A DNA stretch of 12,502 nt. Origin: Faecalicatena sp. (GTDB lineage Bacteria > Bacillota > Clostridia > Lachnospirales > Lachnospiraceae). Shown piece by piece: positions 5,926 to 12,502 of the stretch (its first letter is position 1; each line of letters starts with the position of its first letter). A program made the position numbers and the translations under genes. The notes under the pieces are model-generated. The model was not told the origin of the DNA, ran no database searches, and saw only the letters and a list, made by a program, of their open reading frames with translations. The stretch lies in assembly GCA_009774255.1 (NCBI GenBank), contig VSNK01000168.1, positions 1 to 12,502 of the forward strand. Direction: 5' to 3'.

Positions 5926-7483
5926 GACGATGCCCCTCCCTTTTCAATGCAGTAATATATTTATCAACATGTCCCATCACCATTTCCGGTGTAATGGAGG
6001 ACATACAGACCGGTTCCTCAAGCCCCCGGGCGCACCTGTTTACGTCGGAATACAGCCCCCAGCAATTGCGGCAGTTCCCGGCCTGTATATTCGTATTCTG
6101 CTCATATCCGTAATACTCTTTTACTGTGGGGCCGAAGAGCACGACACACTTTGTCCCCAACTGCGTCGCGATATGTACAAGCCCGCCTTCAATGTCAATA
6201 TGGAGCATCGCATTCTTTAATAAATGCACGGACAGCCGGAAATCAGCACCCAGCACCCAGCGATCCACGCCACGGAGTTTGACCGAATCAGCCGCCCCGA
6301 GCTGAACCATCTGTATCTGTGGATATTTCTTTTTAAAAAGGCAGATCAATCTCTCAAATTTTTCTTTGCTCCAGGATTTTGCGACCTTACTTCCATCCGC
6401 ACAGTCGCCGTTCCCGGAATTGACCGTGATATACCGGTTCAATCCAAGCTTCCTGAATTCCAGTTCCCATTCAGGTTCTAACGGTATGGAAACATTTTTA
6501 TCCCTGATATAAAACGCCCCATTATAATTAAACCCGGAATACGCATTCAGCCCCTGGTATGCCCGCCTGATCATGGTCAGATGGGCAGGCGTGGAAATGG
6601 AAACCTCTTCTTTGTCCGTTTCTGATTTCAGCTTATCTATGCTCCGGACAAATTCGGGATTTATGGCTTTTTTCTCTGCAATATTTTTCTCTGTGATATA
6701 ATTCTGCCTCTCCCACTTGTCCACTTTGATAAAATGGCATGCCTCAATCGTCAGGGCGAGGGAATAGTTTTTATAATTGTCTCTGTACCTGCTTCCCAAA
6801 TCCGGTATCACCAGGTTCACATTTGGGGAATCCGCATATAAATGTTTTAACAGGCCAATCGCCTTTATATTATAAAAATCAATCCTGCACTCCGGAGCCA
6901 GGCGGATCAGTTCCATAACAAAACGTTTCTGGATTACCATATCCCCAAAACCGCCGGTCGCAAGTATCGCAATGGAAAACGGAGTCTTTGAAAAAGCAGG
7001 TTCTTTCACTGTTGAATGTTCTGTCGATAAACATTCCGTCGATGGGCATTCTACCGATGAACATTCCGCCGAGAAATGTTCTGCCGATGAATATTCTGCC
7101 AGTAAATGTGCTGCCGGAGCCTGTTCTTTAAATATGGGTTCCGTAATCTCTTCCCTTTCAAAGATACAGACAATTCTTTCTTCCGGTACGGACTCTTTCT
7201 TCAGGAGGCGTTTTACCTCATGAAAGGCGGCGGCCATCCGGAGTGCTACCACAGCATAATCGAATGTAAATTCATGAATCTGTTCCGGTGAAATCACAGG
7301 AACAATCATCGGCGGATACTGGCTGTAATTCCTGTCCGCTATCGCAATGACCTCGCAATATTGGGTCAGCCGCATCTGGCGCAGATAATCCTGTCCCAGG
7401 GTTCCTGCGCCGTAGATCAGGATCTTCGAATGAAACGGAACTTTCTCATATGGGAACAAATATTGATAGGAATGTTCATTCAC
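5915..7483 (-). CDS. Heptosyltransferase-type glycosyltransferase (GT9) with Rossmann-like domain and pentapeptide-repeat linker
   Basis: I chose the GTG at 7483 because GGGAG lies nine bases upstream. A TTG two codons earlier (7489, giving 524 residues) is only three bases from the same site. Numbered from the TTG, residues 20-115 are the Rossmann-like module (KILIYGAGTLGQDYL, EVIAIADR, VPVISPEQI, DYAVVAL). Residues 131-160 are a tandem [A/V/T]-E-x-x-S pentapeptide linker. Residues 170-515 are GT9-like, with FSIAILATGGFGDMVIQKRF as the entry loop and HIDIEGGLVHIATQLGTKCV (430-449) as the donor-site signature, here E-G-G-x-x-H. A Cys finger C-x2-C-x9-C-x8-C (473-495) resembles the metal-binding finger known in TibC-type protein heptosyltransferases and the Cys cluster of other GT9s. 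The stop overlaps hldE by 11 bp, so translation is probably coupled. Likely an ADP-heptose-using transferase; acceptor unknown. Confidence 0.87.
   Translation of the reverse strand: MNEHSYQYLFPYEKVPFHSKILIYGAGTLGQDYLRQMRLTQYCEVIAIADRNYSQYPPMIVPVISPEQIHEFTFDYAVVALRMAAAFHEVKRLLKKESVPEERIVCIFEREEITEPIFKEQAPAAHLLAEYSSAEHFSAECSSVECPSTECLSTEHSTVKEPAFSKTPFSIAILATGGFGDMVIQKRFVMELIRLAPECRIDFYNIKAIGLLKHLYADSPNVNLVIPDLGSRYRDNYKNYSLALTIEACHFIKVDKWERQNYITEKNIAEKKAINPEFVRSIDKLKSETDKEEVSISTPAHLTMIRRAYQGLNAYSGFNYNGAFYIRDKNVSIPLEPEWELEFRKLGLNRYITVNSGNGDCADGSKVAKSWSKEKFERLICLFKKKYPQIQMVQLGAADSVKLRGVDRWVLGADFRLSVHLLKNAMLHIDIEGGLVHIATQLGTKCVVLFGPTVKEYYGYEQNTNIQAGNCRNCWGLYSDVNRCARGLEEPVCMSSITPEMVMGHVDKYITALKREGHRHVG
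7006..7125 (-). repeat. 15-bp tandem repeat inside the GT9 gene
   Basis: About eight 15-bp units in register (for example 7021-7035, 7036-7050, 7051-7065, 7066-7080, 7081-7095), plus-strand consensus CTGCCGATGAACATT with scattered changes. They encode the pentapeptide [A/V/T]-E-x-x-S that links the Rossmann-like and GT9 domains. The units at both edges are degenerate. Confidence 0.85.
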
Positions 7484-7492
7484 AGGCAATCT

Positions 7493-7497
7493 CTCCC
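7493..7497 (-). promoter_or_regulatory. Ribosome-binding site deciding the GT9 start
   Basis: GGGAG on the minus strand lies nine bases before the GTG at 7483 and only three before the TTG at 7489, favouring the GTG start. Confidence 0.55.
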
Positions 7498-7549
7498 TCT
7501 GTTTATTTTTGAGTATTTTCGTATATGCTTTGCCGCGAAACCCAGGTAA

Positions 7550-7567
7550 GATTAATGCCGTTTAATC
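7550..7567. repeat. Short dyad in the gap between the two GT9 genes
   Basis: GATTAA and TTAATC arms flank six bases in the 129-bp gap 7490-7618. The dyad could be an operator or chance. The rest of this gap shows no clear promoter, hairpin with T-run or small gene. Confidence 0.3.
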
Positions 7568-7618
7568 GGTGGACTGCAACATCCTTTCTTCGGCTCCGCT
7601 ATAACACTTTCACTCATT

Positions 7619-9178
7619 TCACGTTTTTTTATTCGGAACCAGAATCTGATTGATTGCAGCAATTACCTGCTCCGGCGATATCTGGTTGATACAGTGGGAA
7701 AAACTCATCCGGCATACGCCATGACAGCCGTCTAATCCGGCAGGCGGCACCAGATCTATATGCGGCACCTTCCATGCGCCCATCCGAAGCGGGCTGTCCC
7801 CGTCCGTAGGTTTTCCGTCCGATAATTCACTGTATATCGTAACCGACGGAACCCCGTACGCAGATGCAAAATGCAATAGCCCTGTATTCGATCCCACATA
7901 CAGGTTGCACCTTTTCATACATGCCGCTGTCTCATTTAAGTCTGTCCTGCCAGCCAGGTTGATCAGGTTCCCATACGTATTGTCTATTTTCCCGGCCGCA
8001 CTTTCGGCATCACCCCCGCCCATGATCATGAATCTGATTTCTTTGCCGTATTGCTGCCCATAATACCGAACAATGTTGTCATAATTTTCAGCCTTCCACG
8101 TCCTGGTATCTACACTTGCCACAATCCCCAGCGCGATCAGGGACTGGTGTCCTTCCACGCCGTATTCTTCAAAAATTCGGTCAACCCGTTCCTCACTCTG
8201 CGGGCTTGTCCAGAGTTCCATCCGCTCATCCTCAACAGTGCAGCCGCATCGCCGCAACATATCCAGCGCATAAGCTGCTTCATGCATGGGTACTATTGGA
8301 TTACTGATCAACGTGAAGCTGTCCTTCAGCATCTCACAGAGCTGCTGTTTATCCGGCTCATTTGTCAGAATTCGTCCGATTCGATACCTCGCGCGACTGT
8401 AATACGCAATCAGCAGTTCATCTATGGTATTTCTGCCGCATAACAATTCTCTCGGGAAGAACACAACATCAAACTTTTTATTCTTGAAGTTCTGGTTCGC
8501 AAAGTCTCTGATTTTTATAGAAAGCTCCGAATAATTCCGGCATTGGTCCGCCAGTTCCCCATCCAGTAATTCACTTTCATATAAAAACAATTCATCTATA
8601 TACGGACAATTTTCAAGGAGCTTTTCGTTTTGCTTCCTTACCACTGCGGATATATGGCTTTCCGGAAAATTCTTTCTCAGTTCGCGGATAAACGGAGTCG
8701 TAAAAATGGTATCGCCGATTGCATCCAGACGAACGATGAGGATACGTTTCCATTCTGACTTGTCAATTTCTTTTTTCAAATCCGGGAATTCCTGATCCAG
8801 CCTGTTAATAAGCGGCGAAAAATGAAGTTCGTTCTCCAGGCAGAGCATCTGCTTATGATCAAAATCCAGTATCCTGGGCTTTATATTTACAAAGCGTTTT
8901 TCTATTTCCGGGATATTTGAATTTGTATAGGCCGGTATAATTCCATCCTCTGCTGAAATCAGTTTAGAAATCTCATTAATGGAATAGATTGGTTTTCCTA
9001 TATATTCGCTGCTGCGCTTTTCAGTCACAATGAAGCCGTCTGCATCCTGACCACTATGCTGTAAGATGTCAAAATATCCCCGGCCGAAGTTGCCGGCACC
9101 ATAAATATATACATGTCTGCAGGAGGCAGCAAAATCGGATATTCTATTATTTCCATTCTTTCGCATAGTATTTTCCAT
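7619..9178 (-). CDS. Heptosyltransferase-type glycosyltransferase (GT9) with N-terminal Rossmann-like domain
   Basis: 519 residues, ATG start preceded by GGAGAGG at eight bases. Residues 20-110 are the Rossmann-like module (VYIYGAGNFGRGYFDIL, GKPIYSINEI). Residues 145-515 match ADP-heptose:LPS heptosyltransferases: RILIVRLDAIGDTIFTTPFI (145-164) is the GT9 entry motif, LINLAGRTDLNETAACM (406-421) is the usual strand before the donor pocket, and GSNTGLLHFASAYGVPSVTI (429-448) is the GT9 signature ending in the H-x-A helix. A short Cys cluster (C-x3-C-x6-C, residues 485-496) precedes the terminal helix, as in many GT9 proteins. Transfer of heptose from ADP-heptose is the likely reaction because hldE, gmhA and gmhB lie downstream. 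The acceptor (glycan or protein) is unknown. The GT9 family normally runs 320-380 residues; the extra length is the N-terminal fusion. Confidence 0.9.
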   Translation of the reverse strand: MENTMRKNGNNRISDFAASCRHVYIYGAGNFGRGYFDILQHSGQDADGFIVTEKRSSEYIGKPIYSINEISKLISAEDGIIPAYTNSNIPEIEKRFVNIKPRILDFDHKQMLCLENELHFSPLINRLDQEFPDLKKEIDKSEWKRILIVRLDAIGDTIFTTPFIRELRKNFPESHISAVVRKQNEKLLENCPYIDELFLYESELLDGELADQCRNYSELSIKIRDFANQNFKNKKFDVVFFPRELLCGRNTIDELLIAYYSRARYRIGRILTNEPDKQQLCEMLKDSFTLISNPIVPMHEAAYALDMLRRCGCTVEDERMELWTSPQSEERVDRIFEEYGVEGHQSLIALGIVASVDTRTWKAENYDNIVRYYGQQYGKEIRFMIMGGGDAESAAGKIDNTYGNLINLAGRTDLNETAACMKRCNLYVGSNTGLLHFASAYGVPSVTIYSELSDGKPTDGDSPLRMGAWKVPHIDLVPPAGLDGCHGVCRMSFSHCINQISPEQVIAAINQILVPNKKT

Positions 9179-9200
9179 AACGCTTACCTCTCCACTAGAA

Positions 9201-10211
9201 TCATTGTCTGAAGGCGGTTATAACTCCTATCCTTCCTCTTCCCTGTATGGAATACCGGAAACCATACTGTTCCAAAATCTTAATAAGAGGCGCAGGATTG
9301 GCATGGTATTCCATAACAATTGCATCTATATCATGGAAGATACCTGCTTCTGACAAAGAAGAGAAAATCAAAAATTCTGAGCCTTCCGTATCAATTTTCA
9401 GTACATACCGCTTTCCCTCTCCCCTGTCTATGATCTCCTGCACTACATCTTTCGCTGCCCTGCATTTTATCCGGATGGCTCCCTCGTCCGCGCCTTTTAA
9501 AAAAATATTTCTCCAGCCCGTATTCTCTGTTTGAACAGAAACTTGCTGTTCACCTTCCTTATCAGCAATCGCAATATTGTATGTTGAAATCTTATTGCTG
9601 ATCCATTCCGGGTTCCGTGCGATATTCTCACACGCCCTGCCGTATGTATCCGGAAACGGCTCAAAACCATAGACGTGCACCACATTTTTATTGCCTGCGA
9701 AATAAAGGGACGCCGCCCCGATATTCATTCCCATATCTATAACGACAGTTTCGGGCAAAAGATTGACAGCATACGTATTTTCCCCAAATATCTCCACCAC
9801 CGTATCATGGTCCGTTCCGCCCTTTTCATGAATGACCACTTCTCCGAAATGAGATTCTATTGTTTTATCCGGCAGGATGCGATAGTTCCATTTTCCCTCC
9901 GCATTCACAGGAAAAAGGATGGGTTCCTCCCTGCACAGGAATAGAAATTTATCATAAGCGATATCATATTCTTTTAAGATTTTATATATACGGTTACTCA
10001 GACCATAATCCGTACAGATGATTAACTTGTCAAACTCCATTGACTCGATTTCTGCCGGAGACACGATCGGCTTTCCATTCAGCAATTTTCCCGTCCGTTT
10101 TGTACTCTTTTCTTCCGTGCTGTCCCCGTAGGCTACAATTTCTAAATCCCCAGGCAATAAATATCTGTGTGCCTCCAAATATCCGCCGATGCCGTATAAT
10201 ATAGCTTTCAT
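9201..10211 (-). CDS. FkbM-family SAM-dependent methyltransferase with N-terminal Rossmann-like domain
   Basis: 336 residues. Residues 1-95 are the cluster's Rossmann-like module (ILYGIGGYLEAHRYL, IVAYGD, GKPIVSPAEI, DKLIICT). Residues 150-335 are an FkbM methyltransferase. SAM motif I is VIDMGMNIGAASLYFA (157-172), the acidic ribose-binding residue lies in GFEPFPD (182-188), and the FkbM signature LKIDTEGSEF is at 271-280. FkbM enzymes O-methylate sugar hydroxyls in antibiotics and surface glycans, so the expected role is methyl-capping or decorating a sugar of this glycan. The target position cannot be read from sequence. The gene lies 54 bp after the GT9-like gene and 22 bp before the next GT9 gene, consistent with co-transcription. 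The AAGAAAGAGAG upstream of the ATG is a modest ribosome-binding site. Classical FkbM proteins are about 230-280 residues; the excess is the N-terminal fusion. Confidence 0.88.
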   Translation of the reverse strand: MKAILYGIGGYLEAHRYLLPGDLEIVAYGDSTEEKSTKRTGKLLNGKPIVSPAEIESMEFDKLIICTDYGLSNRIYKILKEYDIAYDKFLFLCREEPILFPVNAEGKWNYRILPDKTIESHFGEVVIHEKGGTDHDTVVEIFGENTYAVNLLPETVVIDMGMNIGAASLYFAGNKNVVHVYGFEPFPDTYGRACENIARNPEWISNKISTYNIAIADKEGEQQVSVQTENTGWRNIFLKGADEGAIRIKCRAAKDVVQEIIDRGEGKRYVLKIDTEGSEFLIFSSLSEAGIFHDIDAIVMEYHANPAPLIKILEQYGFRYSIQGRGRIGVITAFRQ

Positions 10212-10265
10212 AATTTCTCTCTTTCTTAATGATTTTCCGCTATTTATGTTTCCACAAATATTTTT

Positions 10266-11492
10266 TTATCTGCTTCTGAACCTTTTATATTGATAAAGAA
10301 CTTCCTGCCATATATCTTCCGTCTCAGTTTCAAAGCATTTGACATGTACGACATTCTGATTTAATGGCTTTGTATTCCATTTTTCATAAAAATCTTTATC
10401 TGTATCCAGGATGATCAAGGGTGCTTTGCTCATCGCCAGCACATCACACATGCCGTTTCGTACCGATATGGTCAATTCTGCCTGCTTACAGATTCCTGCC
10501 ATATCATAGATCCCTTCGCAGAGCGGCAATGTGCCGGCAATTGCCTGTTCGGCCGCATCCTTGACATTTGTATAGACACAATAACCGTCGTTTATCAATA
10601 AATCCGCACATTTCTCCCAGAGTTCCACCGGCAGCATTTTAGCTGTATTTGCATAGGGCATCAGAATGGCAAACTGTTTGTTTTTTCCCATCATTTCTGC
10701 AATCTGGCTTTTCGCTATATCCCTTAATTCGCAGTGAAAAGAATCCGGCCTGCTTTTATACGGAATTCTAAGAATCAGCCTTTTGTAGTAGCTCAATATG
10801 GGAAGATTCTTATTTTCCGTATACTCGTTATCAAAAGTCTGGCACAGGTTCTTCTTAAAATGTCCGTAAATATAATTTTTCAAATACCAGGTTTTGGTCG
10901 CGATCGAATATAAATCTAATTGTTCTGTCAACTGACTAGAGGCGATCACTTCATCCACACCTTCAAAAAAATCTCCGATACAGGCATGGCTGACTTTGGT
11001 AATCAGGCAGACGTGTTCCATACTGCGGTATTCTTTTGTCGCTCTGGCAAATGCCGCAGCATAGAGGGTATCGCCGATCCCTGCCGGGCACAGGATATAT
11101 AAGGTGTCCCGTTCCATGCTGTATTTTCCGACAGAGCACAGATAGCCGTCCTGTACCTCTACCTCTCCATATCTGTGCAGATCAACATATAGGTCTGTGA
11201 TTCCCTGCTGTGTCAATCTTTCGGAAATGTCCTCCCATGAAGTTGAAGCAATGATCACGCTGGCATTAAGTTCTTTTAATTTTTCCTCGCTGATCAGGGG
11301 GAGACCCATGTAGGATGCTTCCGAGTCAGAGACTTCCATGTCCACAAAATAATCAATCCTTACCCCCTGTGCAGACAGGTCTACATATGTCTGTCTTGCA
11401 TGCATTCCGGTTCCGAAGATACATTTCTTTTTAGGAGTGGAAAACTTGGGATTTAGTTTGTATAATTCGTTTATATTGTTTTTATTGTCCAC
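10266..11492 (-). CDS. Divergent GT9-like glycosyltransferase with N-terminal Rossmann-like domain
   Basis: 408 residues from a GTG start with GGAG seven bases upstream. Residues 20-105 are a Rossmann-like module (CIFGTGMHARQTYV, then IDYFVD, GLPLISEEKL, ASVIIAST). Residues 130-385 look like a GT-B glycosyltransferase: the entry motif ILCPAGIGDTLYAAAFAR (133-150) mirrors the I-G-D loop that starts heptosyltransferases. AILMPYANTAKMLPVELWEK (275-294) mirrors the K-x-W-P donor-site strand. The C-terminal motif SVRNGMCDVL (343-352) sits where GT9 has D-S-G-x-x-H. The same R-x-G-x-C-D-V-L signature occurs in the gene at 1289-2611, so the two are paralogues. Role in glycan assembly is inferred; the donor may be ADP-heptose or another sugar. 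It could belong to an unnamed GT family rather than GT9. No membrane segment or signal peptide is seen. Confidence 0.75.
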   Translation of the reverse strand: MDNKNNINELYKLNPKFSTPKKKCIFGTGMHARQTYVDLSAQGVRIDYFVDMEVSDSEASYMGLPLISEEKLKELNASVIIASTSWEDISERLTQQGITDLYVDLHRYGEVEVQDGYLCSVGKYSMERDTLYILCPAGIGDTLYAAAFARATKEYRSMEHVCLITKVSHACIGDFFEGVDEVIASSQLTEQLDLYSIATKTWYLKNYIYGHFKKNLCQTFDNEYTENKNLPILSYYKRLILRIPYKSRPDSFHCELRDIAKSQIAEMMGKNKQFAILMPYANTAKMLPVELWEKCADLLINDGYCVYTNVKDAAEQAIAGTLPLCEGIYDMAGICKQAELTISVRNGMCDVLAMSKAPLIILDTDKDFYEKWNTKPLNQNVVHVKCFETETEDIWQEVLYQYKRFRSR

Positions 11493-11607
11493 CTTGGTTC
11501 TCCGTCTTTTGTATTTCTACTTGCCAATATCCCCATACAATTTCCATATACGTCCATACTTTTTCCGTTATTTATATTCCTGACTGCCTGCCTTTCCATG
11601 GCGCATT

Positions 11608-12502
11608 TCATCCCCAGTTAATCTCTTTCCACAGAATCTTTTTGTCCTCAATACCGATACTATGTAAATATTCCTTAACTTCGTAAGCCTTTTTTTCATC
11701 AGTAAGAGCAATCAGCACATAATCATATTCTTTCTCTTTGATACTTTCCGGGTTTTCTATTTGATAAGAATATAGTTCCCTTCCAAATTTCTGATCTACC
11801 CATGCCGTTACTTCCGCATAATGAGTCTGAAGAAACAGCCTGACGAACTCCTTCCCGGCCTTTCCTGCCCCATAGATCACTAGTTTGCTGCTTCGCGGAA
11901 TGATTTCATAAGGTGGGACACAAAGAATCCTTCCGCAATTCACTTCATAATCAGCTTCAATAATCCGGAACAGCAGATCTCTTATAAAATAATGGATCTG
12001 TGTTTCGACCAATGCATATTTTCCCATCTTTTGGAATTTTGTTTTTAAATATTTTTCCAGATAAGAAACATTACGGAACATATCCGGATCCAAGCGGTGC
12101 GTCACACTTGCATCATGCTGGACATAGTGGTATCCGGGATAATCGGTTACCACCAACTTACTGATTCCTGCCAGAAACGGAAATACGATCGCGCCATCCT
12201 CTCCATATGCCAGATGGGTGTCCAGATCAGTAATACTATCCAATAACGGTTCCCGTTTCAATACCTTTGCGCAAAGATACGCAAAAATCCCGGGCTTTCT
12301 CTCAATATCATCATAAACCATACAAGGAAAAATATATTTTTCTATCTCCTCCTGCGTATAGCTTCCATTTACAACCGCACTCCTGGAAATCATGGAGCCA
12401 CTTTCCGTATCAACAGTTACGTTTGTTGTTACCATATCTGCGTTTTCTTTTTCCGCTGCTAACATCAACACTTCAAAAAAATTCGGGACGACCCAGTCGT
12501 CG
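11608..12502 (-). CDS. Glycosyltransferase family 2, C-terminal part, with fused Rossmann-like domain (5' end off window)
   Basis: The reading frame stays open to the right edge of the window, so the N-terminal part is missing. The first visible residues read DDWVVPNFF, the D-x-D metal/nucleotide-sugar site of GT2 (GT-A fold) enzymes. About 100 residues later a GEDGAIVFPFL stretch matches the E-D catalytic-base region of WcaA/capsule-type GT2s, followed by YPGYHYVQHDASVTHR, typical of their C-terminal acceptor part. Numbered from the internal GTG at 12471, residues 196-287 form a separate domain with IYGAGKAGKEF (199-209), a second strand ending in WVD, and YDYVLIAL. This is the same Rossmann-like module found in five other proteins of the cluster. 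It should act in the cytosol, adding a sugar to the glycan. The donor cannot be told from sequence. It ends 115 bp before the next gene. Family call firm; full length unknown. Confidence 0.88.
   Translation of the reverse strand, partial: DDWVVPNFFEVLMLAAEKENADMVTTNVTVDTESGSMISRSAVVNGSYTQEEIEKYIFPCMVYDDIERKPGIFAYLCAKVLKREPLLDSITDLDTHLAYGEDGAIVFPFLAGISKLVVTDYPGYHYVQHDASVTHRLDPDMFRNVSYLEKYLKTKFQKMGKYALVETQIHYFIRDLLFRIIEADYEVNCGRILCVPPYEIIPRSSKLVIYGAGKAGKEFVRLFLQTHYAEVTAWVDQKFGRELYSYQIENPESIKEKEYDYVLIALTDEKKAYEVKEYLHSIGIEDKKILWKEINWG

Noticed and set aside
7006..7125. CRISPR-like array
   Set aside because: Units are 15 bp, contiguous without spacers, and in frame within a coding gene.
7490..7618. 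Internal promoter before the second GT9 gene
   Set aside because: Candidate TTGCAG and TTAATC boxes are weak, with an overlapping dyad; not convincing.
10266..11492. Ordinary ADP-heptose heptosyltransferase
   Set aside because: The donor-site G-x-x-H is replaced by R-x-G-x-C-D, so only a GT9-like call is supported.

Overview
The window looks like part of a surface-glycan locus from a low-GC Gram-positive bacterium, most likely a Clostridia/Lachnospiraceae-type anaerobe. That placement is inferred from base composition, purine-rich ribosome-binding sites and the style of the proteins; no rRNA or other marker gene is present. All twelve protein genes lie on the minus strand and read from right to left. 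They are tightly spaced, with several stop/start overlaps (ATGA-type at gmhA/gmhB, 11 bp at GT9/hldE, 16 bp at GT9-like/HAD). This looks like one long operon, possibly divided at 4115-4299 and 7490-7618.

Right part (12502 to 5915): a glycosyltransferase 2 cut by the window edge, a divergent GT9-like glycosyltransferase, an FkbM-type methyltransferase, and two heptosyltransferase-type GT9 proteins. Middle (5925 to 3009): a full set of ADP-heptose enzymes, namely hldE (bifunctional kinase/adenylyltransferase), gmhA (sedoheptulose-7-phosphate isomerase) and gmhB (heptose-bisphosphate phosphatase). Left part (3005 to 206): an unrecognised 121-residue protein, a second divergent GT9-like glycosyltransferase, a small HAD phosphatase and a ribulose-phosphate-3-epimerase-like protein. 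Bases 1-205 hold no convincing gene but carry a short motif that resembles an insertion-sequence end and recurs at 4181-4211.

Inferred working model: GmhA, HldE and GmhB turn sedoheptulose 7-phosphate into ADP-D-glycero-beta-D-manno-heptose. GT9 and GT9-like enzymes transfer heptose (or a derivative) to a glycan or protein, the GT2 adds another sugar, and the FkbM enzyme O-methylates a sugar. The epimerase and HAD phosphatase may supply or tailor a second sugar phosphate. The 6''-epimerase HldD is not in the window, so the heptose may stay in the D-glycero form unless hldD is elsewhere.

The most unusual aspects are: (i) one small Rossmann-like module with a G-x-G-type loop is fused to six different enzymes (GT2, both GT9, both GT9-like, FkbM); (ii) two GT9-like proteins share an R-x-G-x-C-D motif where classical GT9 enzymes have D/N-S/T-G-x-x-H; (iii) several in-frame tandem repeats have expanded inside or between enzyme domains, including a 13-residue repeat inserted just before the catalytic GAGD motif of HldE; (iv) a heptose-nucleotide pathway typical of Gram-negative LPS occurs in an apparently Gram-positive glycan operon.
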